Assembly (NCBI GenBank): GCA_009103225.1 | Contig: RHPI01001292.1 | Coordinates: 1-64,000 of the forward strand | Direction: 5' to 3' | Length of the DNA stretch: 64,000 nucleotides | DNA from: Chlorokybus atmophyticus | Lineage: Eukaryota; Streptophyta; Chlorokybophyceae; Chlorokybales; Chlorokybaceae | In this document: one piece after another, positions 47,881 to 57,854 of the stretch | How positions within the stretch are numbered: the stretch's first letter is position 1 | Layout of the letters: every line of letters begins with the position of its first letter | Translations under genes and position numbers: made by a program | Notes under the pieces: generated by a model | The model's input: only the letters and a program-made list of their open reading frames with translations | The model's database searches: none | What the model was told of the DNA's origin: nothing

Positions 47881-48318
47881 GAACGCTGACGTCCTCGGCA
47901 GCTGGCGCCCATCAGCTGGGGAATTTTGCCAAGGGTCTGATTTAGGGTTGGTCACCGGCCCCACCATTCAAGGACCGGCCAATTTAGGCCCATACCGGTC
48001 AACGTGCAGATAGCGCACCGCTGCTGGCCCCACAGGTCGCATCGCAACAGGCAGGTCGCGTCCTGCCGCGCCAACTAAACTGATCAGTCCGACGTGACTG
48101 CCATTAGACAAGTCGCGACCTATTGCTGATGGCACTCATGAAGTGACCATTTACAATGTTATTGGATCGAGAAACAACGACCGCGGAATTCGTGTGCAAG
48201 GCAAGAATCGAACCCGGGTCTCAAGCTCCGATGACCAATGTCACAACCCACTCGACCACAACAGACTTGGTGCTTTTATGGTCAATTTGTGGTAATCTAG
48301 TATACCTTCCCGTTACAC
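47812..48318. repeat. 55-bp direct repeat enclosing about 395 bp, with PPT/LTR-start motif
   Basis: agacttggtgcttttatggt... at 47812-47868 recurs at 48262-48318, about 90 percent identical. On the minus strand both copies begin TGTAACGGGAAGGTA, an LTR-start motif. The 47-kb copy is preceded by a polypurine run at 47869-47878. The enclosed sequence may be a deleted element. The arrangement suggests recombination or a small internal-deletion retroelement. Confidence 0.6.
48187..48262 (-). ncRNA. tRNA-derived sequence (SINE or tRNA relic)
   Basis: On the minus strand a TGGTCGAGTGG box (48248-48258) and a GGTTCGATTC box (48205-48214) match the A and B boxes of a Pol III internal promoter at roughly tRNA spacing. 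A full cloverleaf does not fold cleanly: the T stem relies on G-U pairs and the acceptor stem is weak. It is therefore more likely a tRNA-derived repeat than a working tRNA gene. Confidence 0.5.
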
Positions 48319-48359
48319 TACCTCTACCTCTACATTTACACTATACAAGCCAACTACAT

Positions 48360-49240
48360 ATGCGAGGCAGCAAAAGAGCACGCGTGGGTGATGTATGCTC
48401 TTGCACAGCATTATCATCCCTGTGGCATTCATCCCACTCAGACCACCCATGTCTCTCATATTGCTGCTCGTGTGTACAGGGCAGCAAGCGCGTGAGAGCC
48501 AAGGCCCCACACAACAAATGACTCTGAAGCAACTATATGAGGCATCAGGAAAAGCTGGGAGACATATCATGTGTTGTAAGTGCTGTGAATGCAGGGTGCA
48601 TGACGGTTGGCGCTGCAACTGCAGAGCTGAACATACTGCACTCTGCGTGGCTACTGCATGCTGCAAGGTTGTGCAACCAGGGTGAACAACTGCGTGCAAA
48701 TAGTTTGCACCTGCCAATGAACTATGTTACTGCATGCTGTTATCATTCTGTTGTGCATGCAAAATGCAACTGATAGCATGCTGCTGCTAACGATCAAAGA
48801 GGTCCAGGTGCTTCACCTCTGTTTACTAAAGTAGAGGAGTTGGATCTGGCAGCGTACGTGCAAGCAAAGAATTAAGTTGGATGTGCGATGGCATGGACAG
48901 AGATATGCATTGAGGTTGGAAAGCGCCTTGCAAATGACGCTAGAAGTCTGCAGTATAAAAGTGGTGTACCTGGATGCAAGTGGTGCAATGCATTCCAGGC
49001 AAAAAGCTCTCCTCGCGCGAAGCTAAAGCCCTGAACTGCTCCAGGAGGGTGGGCTTGTCCAGACCCGTGGTGGAGCACTACTTTAATCTGCTAGAGGAGG
49101 TGGTGATGGACTTGGGTGTGGGTCCAGATAGAATCATCTCCGCGGACGAGATTGGGGTGGAACTGTACCTCATAGTTGCAAGGAGCGTGTATGTCTGCAA
49201 AAGCCTGCCATACATACAGGCTTTTCAACACCCCTAAACA
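48360..49240 (+). pseudogene. Second pogo/Tigger-like transposase relic
   Basis: Pieces in shifting frames read SKRVRAKAPHNK plus MTLKQLYEASGKAGRHI (N-terminal HTH), then SPLFTKVEELDLAAYVQAKN, RLANDARSLQYKSGVPGCKW, KKLSSREAKALNCSRRVGLS, and RPVVEHYFNLLEEVVMDLGV with PDRIISADEIGVE. The last holds the first catalytic Asp in the RI.N.DE context. A TAA follows VQAKN at about 48872 and frames shift at several places. The element ends shortly after. Its sequence differs clearly from the other two pogo relics, so it is another lineage. Confidence 0.72.
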
Positions 49241-49249
49241 CGCCTCAAA

Positions 49250-50156
49250 CCCCTTACAGTGGTAGAGGCGCCATTAGCTCATTGGCTGGCACAAAGGCAA
49301 CTCACGAAATAAGGCGCACTGACTAGTTTTGGGCTTATACCAAAGTCACTTTTGGAATAAGCCCAAAAATGGCCTACATTTGGCGCGCTTCCTACACCGC
49401 TTTCTTGCACCATAAATGCTGAAAATAATACCAGTGTGTAGGTAACTTTTTATCTACAAGAAACACATATACTTCACCGCCGCCACATGAGCACAGCTCC
49501 CACAAAAAGCTTAGAACTCCAAACAGTCACGAAGTTGGGGCGATTTACCCTATGACGGTTTCGACTCGAAACAGCTATAACAACATTTGCAATATATTGT
49601 CAATGATGCACAGTCTTAGTTAAGTACACTACAAAATACATACAAGTTATATGCTTTCGTTATGGTTGTTTAGTTGTTACATGTTATATCAGAGACATGT
49701 CGAAGTGCACTTCAAGCTTTGTGGCATTGCAAAGTCTCAAGCTTACGACACCTTTCTTGCATTATAAGACATTTTCTCATACTAATTGAGTTTAGTTTTT
49801 GGTTGCTAATACCCCACCTATTCACCCAGTAATGCTCACGATCACTGGAGTGGTATTGATCACAACCAAGCATGTACCGCATGTTGCCACTACATCAATG
49901 AATATCAATGTGATCTCAATACGAGCTGCAGTTTATTGAATCGCATCACTAATATGGCACAGCGTGTGCTAACATTGCATAATTTATTTGATTTTTTCAA
50001 TCAATGATTGAATCATGGTATATCAATATGATGCGGTTAGTGTTCACAAATAACTGCCAAATGAAATGTTATCAAAGCTATTATGTTGTAATAGATCTAA
50101 CCTGAATGCAACTCTTGTGTGTTATACTGTGTCCCATGATGGATCACTGTCACATG
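49250..50156. other. AT-rich stretch without genes
   Basis: No coding frame. It contains a gcgatttaccct word near 49540 related to 44630, and AT-rich sequence resembling the 10.5-11 kb stretch in composition. Probably transposon flank or decayed repeat. Confidence 0.4.
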
Positions 50157-51579
50157 CTAAAACGACGTGCACATAAGGTGAAGGCTTGAGATCAAGCGTG
50201 CGATATCTTGCGGCCTTGATAATCGGTGATCACCATCCTGATTGCATATGGAGTTGCATGATAAGTGTCTTGAGTCGTCATGCACAACCCAAGTCGGTAT
50301 CTTTCTGAACATGCATGCCACATCAGGATTTTGATGGAAAGCCACTCACCTTGACAAGGGTGAGCAACAAAGATGGTGCTTCGATCACTTTCGCAAGCTG
50401 CATGCTATACTTATATGGCACATCCTGCACCATGTGCATAGAGCATGTCATCAACCCCACAACTGCCAACAAATACAAAGCATTACAAGTGACAGAAAGT
50501 CATCTCATCTTGCATTCCGTGCAGCAAGTGGACAGCGCATGCAAGTGATATCGTGCTGAAAACGGAGTTGAGACTCTCCCTGTTGGCCTGTAATAAGAGA
50601 TGTTGCTTGGCATCTTGTAACAGTTGCCAGGAGTACGTGTAAGGCTCCGCACTGAACCGCGAAGACACCCGCACCACTCCTTGCCTCTGGATAATGCTGG
50701 CGCAAGAATGTCGTATACGAACGTGTGTCAATATCAGTATCACGCTTAGGTGCAGTAAGCACACAACACAAGAAGAAAACCAACGCACCTCTTGTCGGAG
50801 TCACTCAAACTGTGCCACAGCAGTTCGGTGAAGTCAGGTGCAGAACCAACGCCAACAATGCCTCGTATACAAAATTGCTGTTGCTGTTGTTGTTGCCACT
50901 GCCTCGCCAGCAGCACTGCCAGCCATGTGCCCATGCTTGCGGCAACAATCACAACGTCCCGCGACATTGGGTGTGAAGCCAGCGCATGTTTGAGGAGGTT
51001 GGACGAATCTAATAGCCACCGACTAACTGTACCTGGGGACCAAAGTGCACGTTTTATTGCATCAAAAGCACAAACACGTATGCATGTTGGCACACACAAA
51101 TGTGCACAGGCACAGAGGTGCGCACACATGCACGCTTATATGCGAAAATGTGCATACGCAAACACGCGTGCATGCGCACATGCACACATAAGCATAGGAG
51201 CGCACCCGCATAGATGTACACGCACATGCCCACCATCTGTCAGTCGCCCGTCAGACTCTCCATGTCCGAAATGATCAAACAGAAGGCACGCTTTCCCCGT
51301 GCGAACCGCCCAAGCAGCAACAGCCTGCGCCTGTGCATAAAGCAAACAACTCCATTACCACACTGTGCCACACAATGCTCATGTGTATTACTTTCTGTCA
51401 CGCACCTTTGTAGAACTCATGTCCGAGTTGTAACCGGGAAAGTAAGCCACTGCAGGTTGTATTGTGGACTTGTGTGTAGCAATATTCTCTTGGTGAGGAC
51501 TGTAAAGGCGGTATGCTAGTCGTGCGCCATCCGCGCATGAAAAGTATTGCAAAGGAGGAGTGGAAGAGGTGCACGCCAT
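50157..51579 (-). CDS. ABHD10-like alpha/beta serine hydrolase, 287 aa
   Basis: Exons 51406-51579, 51234-51330, 50789-51032, 50504-50696, 50350-50424 and 50157-50237 join in phase and end in TAG. Start MACTSST is chosen; a start four codons upstream is possible. Family motifs in order are YFSCADGARLAYRLYSP, AYFPGYNSDMSSTK, CLLFDHFGHGESDGRLTDG, the nucleophile elbow VIVAASMGTW (Ser), GVGSAPDFTELLW, HLLHGMQDE (Asp) and DGDHRLSRPQDIARLI (His). The APDFTE motif and ending match ABHD10 and its bacterial relatives, which cleave acyl-glucuronides and thioesters. A poly-Gln stretch (QWQQQQQQQ) sits after the elbow. The exon 4 donor reads GAG|ATGACT instead of GT, although phase and family alignment demand that joint. 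It is either a mutation that damages splicing or a sequence error. Confidence 0.85.
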
Positions 51580-52876
51580 GTGCACATACATATGTCCGTA
51601 TCACACCTCATACATATGGCACCACCATCAGTGCATGCGTGCGTGTACCTGCAAGTGCATGACATTCTTTCTTAACACTAGCACATACACTCTCAATCTA
51701 CCTGATGTCAAACGTAAGAAGTTGATCCCATTGTCTGAACTGCGTGCTGCCCGTGACAAAAATGCCAACTGGTCTTGAGGACAAGGTGTTAGCGTCACAG
51801 CTAACGTGTGTATGCACACCTGTGTGTGTGTGCACACCTGCAGTGTGTCGTTTGAAACTGAGGCTGAGCTGAGGTAAACTAAACTAAGGCTAAGCCGAGC
51901 TGTTTGCCGGACTGTGCTGGACTGTGCAGAGTGCTGAGCTTAGGTGCCTAATTCCCTGTCCACGCAAACTATCACCCTCTCCGGCAACAGTCTCGGCGTC
52001 GACAACACCTTGTCCGCCGCCTCCTCTGCCCCCGCCTTCACCGCCGCTGGTGCCGCCGCTGGTGCGTGGCTTAGCAGAGTGGGGCTTTGTGTGTAGTAGT
52101 TGAAATGCGTCAGTGTCGATCTGATGTGAGGGGTTGCTTGACATGATAGTTTGGAAGGTAGAAAATGAGGCCCTCAAGTGAAAGGAAGGAAGCGCTCCCT
52201 TCTGTTGCTCCCTTGCATGCGATCATGTCAAGGTGGTATGTCGTGACTTGCGAGGTTGTCTTGGGACAACATCATCTCCCCGGTGCGCACACTGCAGCAT
52301 CGCATCAACCCTTGCCATGCATCCATACATGCATGTCGTGTGTGACACGCACGCAATCACGCACACCACTGTTCGTGCTTGTTGACGACTGGCAGGTGAA
52401 TCTCATTGGGTATATGCAGAAAATTCCTTCTGTGCAGGTGCAAAAGTGCGCGAGCACAACATAAGGAGAAAGTCATCTGTACGGCACTTTGTGTGATGTT
52501 TGACCGGGGCCTATGTCACTGCCTGCGTGTTTGTTCGCTTACTCACGTGAATGTTTGATGCACACATGATGTGGCTAAGCCTCACCTGTTACCAGACGTT
52601 AGCTTTCTGTCGCTGTCCACAAGCTCACACCTGCAAGAGCACGGGCGCAACATGACCACCACCACAAATACAGGCGTGGACACGCAAACATGCACACACG
52701 CGCACAAACAACTACATACACATATCTTGTCTCGTTCTCGCTTGTTCTCTCCATCATCTGTTTCACGGCCTGCTGGCCGGCTCATACCCTTCTTTGAGGC
52801 TCTTCACTTTAGCCAGCCAGCCTAGCCACCCTGTGGTGGGTGGTTCCCCCCTCCCTCAAACGGCGAGGCAGGCACA
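51580..52876. other. Region upstream of the hydrolase; no resolved gene
   Basis: A Gly-rich minus-strand frame (51950-52144; MSSNPSHQIDTDAFQLL) could be a 5' exon of the hydrolase or a separate short gene. A mini-exon-like piece at about 52595-52635 (minus) is bounded by GCAG and GTGAGG. CA/GT-rich runs occur at 51060-51230 and 51790-51850. Confidence 0.25.
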
Positions 52877-53368
52877 CTACTGTTCCCCCCCAACACACCG
52901 TTTCCCCTTCCCCGCAGCGTCGCTGTGCCTCTGGTTGAGATGGGCGTCGACGGTGTTGGGGTTGTTGGCCTCCCTGTTGTTGAGGATGTTGTTGAGGGGG
53001 GGGTGGACCCCTTCCCCCAGAGCGGAGCTGCCGTGCCCCTCGGCAGCTCCGCCCTGGGGGAAGGGCTTGCTGCCATGCCATGGAATCCAAGTGGGTGCTG
53101 GTGGTTGTTGATGTGCACCCCATGGGGTTTGACTTGCCTCCATCGCGGCGTTGGAGGACAGGAGCTCGAACTTCAGACGCTCCTCCAACTCTTGTAACCT
53201 AGGAGGAAAGGGAAGGGAGGTGCGACTTATGTAATTGGAAATGTTGGATAATTCTTCCATAACGTCGCACTCATGTGCGCGTGCATGCATGCGCAGGCAT
53301 ATGCGCACACCGTACTGGCATGTTTTGAACACGTAACGAGACACACGAGCGCACGCACACGCGCGCAC
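52877..53368 (-). CDS. Possible coding exon with coiled-coil start
   Basis: An open minus-strand frame contains MEELSNISNYISRTSLPFPP and RLQELEERLKFELLSSNAAM, then a Gln/Pro/Gly-rich part. The first 60 residues look like real protein. The later part overlaps a strong DNA hairpin (53009-53065), so it may be non-coding. A further small frame at 53411-53490 may be an upstream exon. No family recognised. Confidence 0.3.
   Translation of the reverse strand: MRACACARVSRYVFKTCQYGVRICLRMHARAHECDVMEELSNISNYISRTSLPFPPRLQELEERLKFELLSSNAAMEASQTPWGAHQQPPAPTWIPWHGSKPFPQGGAAEGHGSSALGEGVHPPLNNILNNREANNPNTVDAHLNQRHSDAAGKGKRCVGGEQ
53009..53065. repeat. GC-rich stem-loop, 25-bp arms
   Basis: cccttcccccagagcggagc at the left pairs with the right arm ending ccctgggggaaggg, 24 of 25 positions, with a 7-base loop. 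The stem would be very stable in RNA of either strand. Confidence 0.85.
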
Positions 53369-53499
53369 ATGCGTGCACCCTTGTTACATGCGCATGCACA
53401 TGCACACATACAAATGGTATAGCAGTCGGGGCCATTAGCACGAGCATCACACACGAGATCAACACCTTCATTAAGCAACGCAGCAAACAGCAAGGCTCA

Positions 53500-54859
53500 G
53501 CAACCTAGCACAGCTACGGGGTGCTGGACTATGTGCGTGCAACAGCAAGCAGCAACCGAGGGTGGGGAGGAACAGTACAGCGACTGGCAGCTACCTGCAC
53601 AGCACGGGACAGGAGCAGGGAGAGAGGGGAACAGGTTAGGCCTTGACCGACCCTGACCACAAGACAGTGCTCAACCAGCCCCCAGCCGCCACAGTGCACG
53701 GCCAGTAGCCTTATACCCCTGCTAAGAGCACTGGTAAAACGGCTGCAGGCAATGCCCGTGCAAACATAGCCGTTAGTGAGTCCGACAGGGCTAATGAGTC
53801 CGTTAGTGTCAATCACAGCATGCACAAGAACAAATACGGCGGGCATATGAAGTAATACTCCCCACTGTTCATGAGTTATGTGTAACCGTTATGTGTAACC
53901 GGATACATGTGCACATAGGCACACGCCTGCACGCGCACACAGGCACATGCTTAGATGTGAATGCGCGCTTGCCCACCCACACACACGCGCCTACCGCGAC
54001 ACACTCACCCATGCACAGCGGCCAAGCAGTTGCCAAACATCATTGTTGTCATCGTCATGCAAGCTGCTCCCGCCACTGGGATGGCATTATCATTGCCTTC
54101 AGCCTCTTTCACCTCCTCCTTCTTGACAGGTTTTCCTTGCCAACTGTTGCTGCCTGCATTCACACTGCTAGGTCTTCGCCCGAGGGTCTCACCTAATGTG
54201 CTACAGTAATTTTCACTGTGTTTTGATCGACTTCACCGTTGCCCGCGAACTGATTTGCTCATGCTGTTTCACATGCGCTGGGATTCTCAGCTTGTTTTAT
54301 GAAGCTTTTCTGTGAGTATTACTCCTACAAATGCTGTCATGTCAGGCTGCGGGTTTCCAACAGCAAGCGCAAGGGCACATGAAAATTGGCGGCGGCCGCC
54401 ACAGCTATTCTATTTGCAGCGCAGCGCAGCGCAGCGCAGCACGAACACCGCCTGCTTCCCCCCCTTAACCAGCTTGCTGCTGCAACATTACGGCTACGCC
54501 AAGCCATAGGCCTAACTCTCGCCTCTGTGGCTACAGATCGGTTATTGGTGTCGCTGTACTGCCTATCTGCCTTGCTCACCCCCGATGTACTGCGTGCACT
54601 TGTTGGATAGAGCATGAAGTTAAGCCCTGCCCCTGCCTTCGTGCTGCTGTTGATAAATTTGTGTGCCTGCGTGCTTGTGCTTGTGCTCTGTGTGTGTAGG
54701 CAGAAGATGTGTGTGCTTGGCTTTACATCGGTACCATTGACGGAACGCATGTATGTGCCGTAGGATTTTATGGTGCTGAAACACTAACTCGAGAAGCACA
54801 ACCATGGAACGCAAATGCACCACCACCCCGGCTTTTAACAGCATGCAATGCCGAAACAG
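53500..54859. other. Intergenic region with simple repeats
   Basis: CA/CG-rich alternating tracts at 53890-54010 and a (gcagc)n run at 54418-54441. A minus-strand segment around 54010-54160 (KKEEVKEAEGNDNAIPVAG) could be coding but lacks a clear gene context. Confidence 0.3.
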
Positions 54860-55376
54860 CTACCCTGCTCCGTCGGTGTGCGGGTTACTGGGTTCATAGA
54901 GGCCAACCATATGCCCATCCGGTGCCCTAAGAGCCGCCAGCTGCCATACACACACACAGACACACAACACAAAGCATCATGCACGCATGCCTTGCAAAGC
55001 GTGCAAACACCAACACCATGCAGAAAGCTTGTCTCACCCTCACCTTGCCATGGGGGAGATGCTGGAGGGGTCCGTCCATGGCGGCGCCCATGGCGAGGGC
55101 GCGAGTGAGGGCGGCGTCGAGGTCAACCACGCGGAACTCCAGCAGAGGAGAGTAGCCAGCACTACACTGCGCCTCGCACTCTCCTCTCAGCAGCGCCACC
55201 CTTACCCCCACCCCATCTGAAGGGGCGGCCACGCTTCCACTGCCTCCGCTGCCCAGCTCGGCGTAGCGCTCTCCGCACACCAGCAGCGGCGCTCCCAAGG
55301 CCTCGCAGTAGAACCGCGCAGCAGCCGCCACGTCACGCACCACCAGCGTCACACCGCGCACCGCCGCACCCGCCAT
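54860..55376 (-). CDS. VOC-superfamily (glyoxalase-like) protein, 137 aa
   Basis: Exon 1 (55044-55376) and exon 2 (54860-54940) join in phase and end in TAG. The fold is two beta-alpha-beta-beta-beta units. The first has VRGVTLVVRDVAAAARFYCE plus ALGAPLL. The second has LLEFRVVDLDAALTRALAMG, and exon 2 supplies the closing strand AALRAPDGHMVGLYEP. This family includes glyoxalase I, extradiol dioxygenases and antibiotic-binding proteins, which bind a divalent metal with His/Glu residues. The final Glu of the LYEP motif is present. The usual first His is replaced (TLVVRD), so the substrate and even metal binding are uncertain. It shares a short divergent promoter with the SNF5 gene. Confidence 0.82.
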
Positions 55377-55553
55377 CGCCTTCGCCGCCGTCCTGCGCCA
55401 CCACCACCAAGGTATACGTTCAACCAAACGGTGCAGCTGTGAGTTGAACCGTTCAACTGCTAGAATGTGCACCGACAGTCGACTAAGGTCTTGAGCCGTT
55501 TGAACTAACAGTCGACGTGGTTTGTCGGCATAGTGGCAGTCAGGCGGGAAAGC
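55377..55553. promoter_or_regulatory. Divergent promoter, VOC / SNF5
   Basis: Only 177 bases separate the two start codons. Repeated words gttcaacc/ccgttcaac and two cagtcgac boxes occur here. Shared regulation is inferred from spacing alone. Confidence 0.45.
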
Positions 55554-56975
55554 ATGTGGCGAGGCGGCGGCATTGGGGGCGGCGGGAGGGGCCGGGGTGT
55601 GGCTGGGCCCCTCGGCCAGCTCACTCCCGTGCGTATTGATCTCGAGCTTGAAGGCCGTCGCCTAAAAGACTCCTTTTTGTGGAACACCGACGGTAAGCAT
55701 GCTGGGGGTTGTTCAGTAGGAAGAGGGGAAGGAGGAGGAGGAGGAGCTGGAGAAGGTTGCTGACATGCACATATAAACAGAGCCAGAGACGTCGTACGTG
55801 CCATTTGCTCGGCAGCTGTGCGCTGAGAAGGACCTGCCGAAGCCGTTCGTGCACGCGGTGGCTGCGGCGATCCAGGCCCAGGTGGGGGAGTACCAGGCGG
55901 TGCAGGCGGCGGGCAGCAGCGGCGCCAACCTGCATTATGACACCAACCTGCACGTCATCAAGCTGGACGTCAGGGTGGGCAACCTCCACCTCACCGACCA
56001 GTTCGTCTGGGACATCTCCAACAGGGAGCTCTCGCCCGAGGCCTTCGCAGAGCAGCTGTGCAGAGACGTACATGTTGACCACAACAGAGAAATGCCTGTA
56101 CGTGCCTACTGTGTTAAAGTTCTGTGTCTGTTATAAGCATAAACCAGCAACATGCAAATGGCAAGTCGTTGATGTCATGCCAATGTTGTCAGCAGCACAG
56201 TGTCAAGTTATTCATGTCATGTTTTGTACACAGATCGCTGTTGCAACTGCGATTAGGGAGGAAGTGTTTCAGGTGCGTGGATGCCAGGGTGCTTTGTACG
56301 TCCGCGTTTTGTGCCTTTACATTGTGTATGTGCTGAGAGATCTGTGGACTCATCAGGTTGATTAGAATTAATGCATGCATGCCTATGGGCATACTCACTA
56401 TGTGTTGCAGATTATGAAGAAGCATCAACGAGACCGTGCGGCAAAGCGTTCGGGTTCGCGACGTGACCCCGCAATTGCAGCTACCAACACTGGGTGAGTG
56501 TCAGTAGATCACATTATCTGTGCAGTCTGGGTGTTCACGTAGCATGCACATGGTTAAGGATTGCAACCCTTAGGTCAGTGCCAATATCGCAGCGGGAGTT
56601 GAGAAAGCAGATCCAGAAGAATGGTCCGATCAGGCGGCGGGCGGATATCGAGACGTGGGAGCCTGTCCTGCAAATGCTCACTGACAAAGAGGTGGAGGCT
56701 CTGGATGCAAAAGAGGAGAGAGAGGCGCGGTGCGTGCGCATGGCCTCGTGTTTTGTTGTGTGCTGTGTGCCAGTGCTTACAGAACCTGCTTGTACAGGTA
56801 TAAGCGGCGGCAAGAAGAGCGGGAAAATGAGCAGCAGTTGGGGTCAGGGCGCCGAGCCAAGCGAGGTACAGTGTATGGTACCTTGTTGTACTAAAACAGT
56901 CTGGTCAGCGAATGGTTGACATGTATATGTTTGCCAGGTGCGGCTGCTGTGGACTTGATGGGGCAACCAATCTGA
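55554..56975 (+). CDS. SNF5: SNF5/SMARCB1-type subunit of SWI/SNF chromatin remodeller, 279 aa
   Basis: Exons 55554-55692, 55781-56097, 56234-56272, 56411-56493, 56574-56729, 56798-56865 and 56938-56975 join in phase and end in TGA. SNF5 is a core SWI/SNF subunit that contacts nucleosomes and activators. After a Gly/Arg-rich start the SNF5 domain begins PVRIDLELEGRRLKDSFLWN. Repeat 1 has FARQLCAEKDLPKPFVHAVA and VIKLDVRVGNLHLTDQFVWD plus ISNRELSPEAFAEQLC. Repeat 2 has AVATAIREEVF, then WEPVLQMLTDKEVEALDAKE. Compared with human SMARCB1 it lacks the N-terminal winged helix, like plant BSH, and the C-terminus is short and basic. The spacer inside repeat 2 is basic (KKHQRDRAAKRSGSRRD). Confidence 0.93.
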
Positions 56976-57854
56976 GGAGAGCTTCTGCTGGTTGTCGTCC
57001 GGGGCGTACGCGCGGCAGCAGGATGGCATGTGTGGGCACGTGTGCAATGCTGGACGGGCGCTCACAACGTTCGCTGCTGGTCTACACTGCACGTGAGCTA
57101 CATCATGAGCTATGTCAATTTCGGGCTTGCAGCCGTGGCTCCAACAACAGCAGCAGCAGCGACACAGGCCTTGATCAAACATCCTCAAAAGGGCTGGTGG
57201 GTCGTTGTTGTCCTCAGTTGCAGGCTTCTGGGCGCGCACGCACCTACGCACGCACGCACCCATCCCAAAGCAGTGAACGGCTACACGTGTTGGACGTGAT
57301 TTAAGGGCAGCCTTGCGCCCTCCACAAATGGCAGCCTGCTAAAAGGATGCCAGAAGCAGGACAGAAACCTGGGCTTATACAGCTTTCAAATGCCTGGACA
57401 GTATCAGAAGGCTGCACAGGATGGCTATGCAAGGCACAGCGCGCATACAGCAAGACAGGCAGCCATGGAAGTGGGCTCGATAGACTTTGGTGACTTGTGA
57501 GAGAACGGCACAACCTATGCCAAATAGGCTAGCAATGTGTACGCTCTACATACAGTAGTAGCTCTATTCTACCACATAATTATCTAATCACAAAACTTCT
57601 ACCACACAAGTACCACGTGCGCATTACCAGCTGCAGCTCCCTGCCATCCGTTAGCTCCGTACCAAGGTGACAGGCCTCTGGCCAGATGCACCTGCTCTCA
57701 ATTCTTGCAGCGATGATCATGTCATCTATGCTACCTATTCTTTGACTGGCAGTATGAGCATGTATGTTGGACTAACGAAATGCACAGCATTTGAGCGTTT
57801 TAAGCAGCATTCTCAAGCTGGTTTCGGCCCAATGCAACACCATTAGAGCTGCGT
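56976..57854. other. Spacer after SNF5
   Basis: Plus-strand 57120-57300 is open but low in coding character. No gene supported. It probably includes the SNF5 3' UTR. Confidence 0.4.

Noticed and set aside
55621-56082. Minus-strand 153-codon frame opposite SNF5
   Set aside because: It is the shadow of a high-GC coding exon. The plus-strand SNF5 domain is unmistakable.
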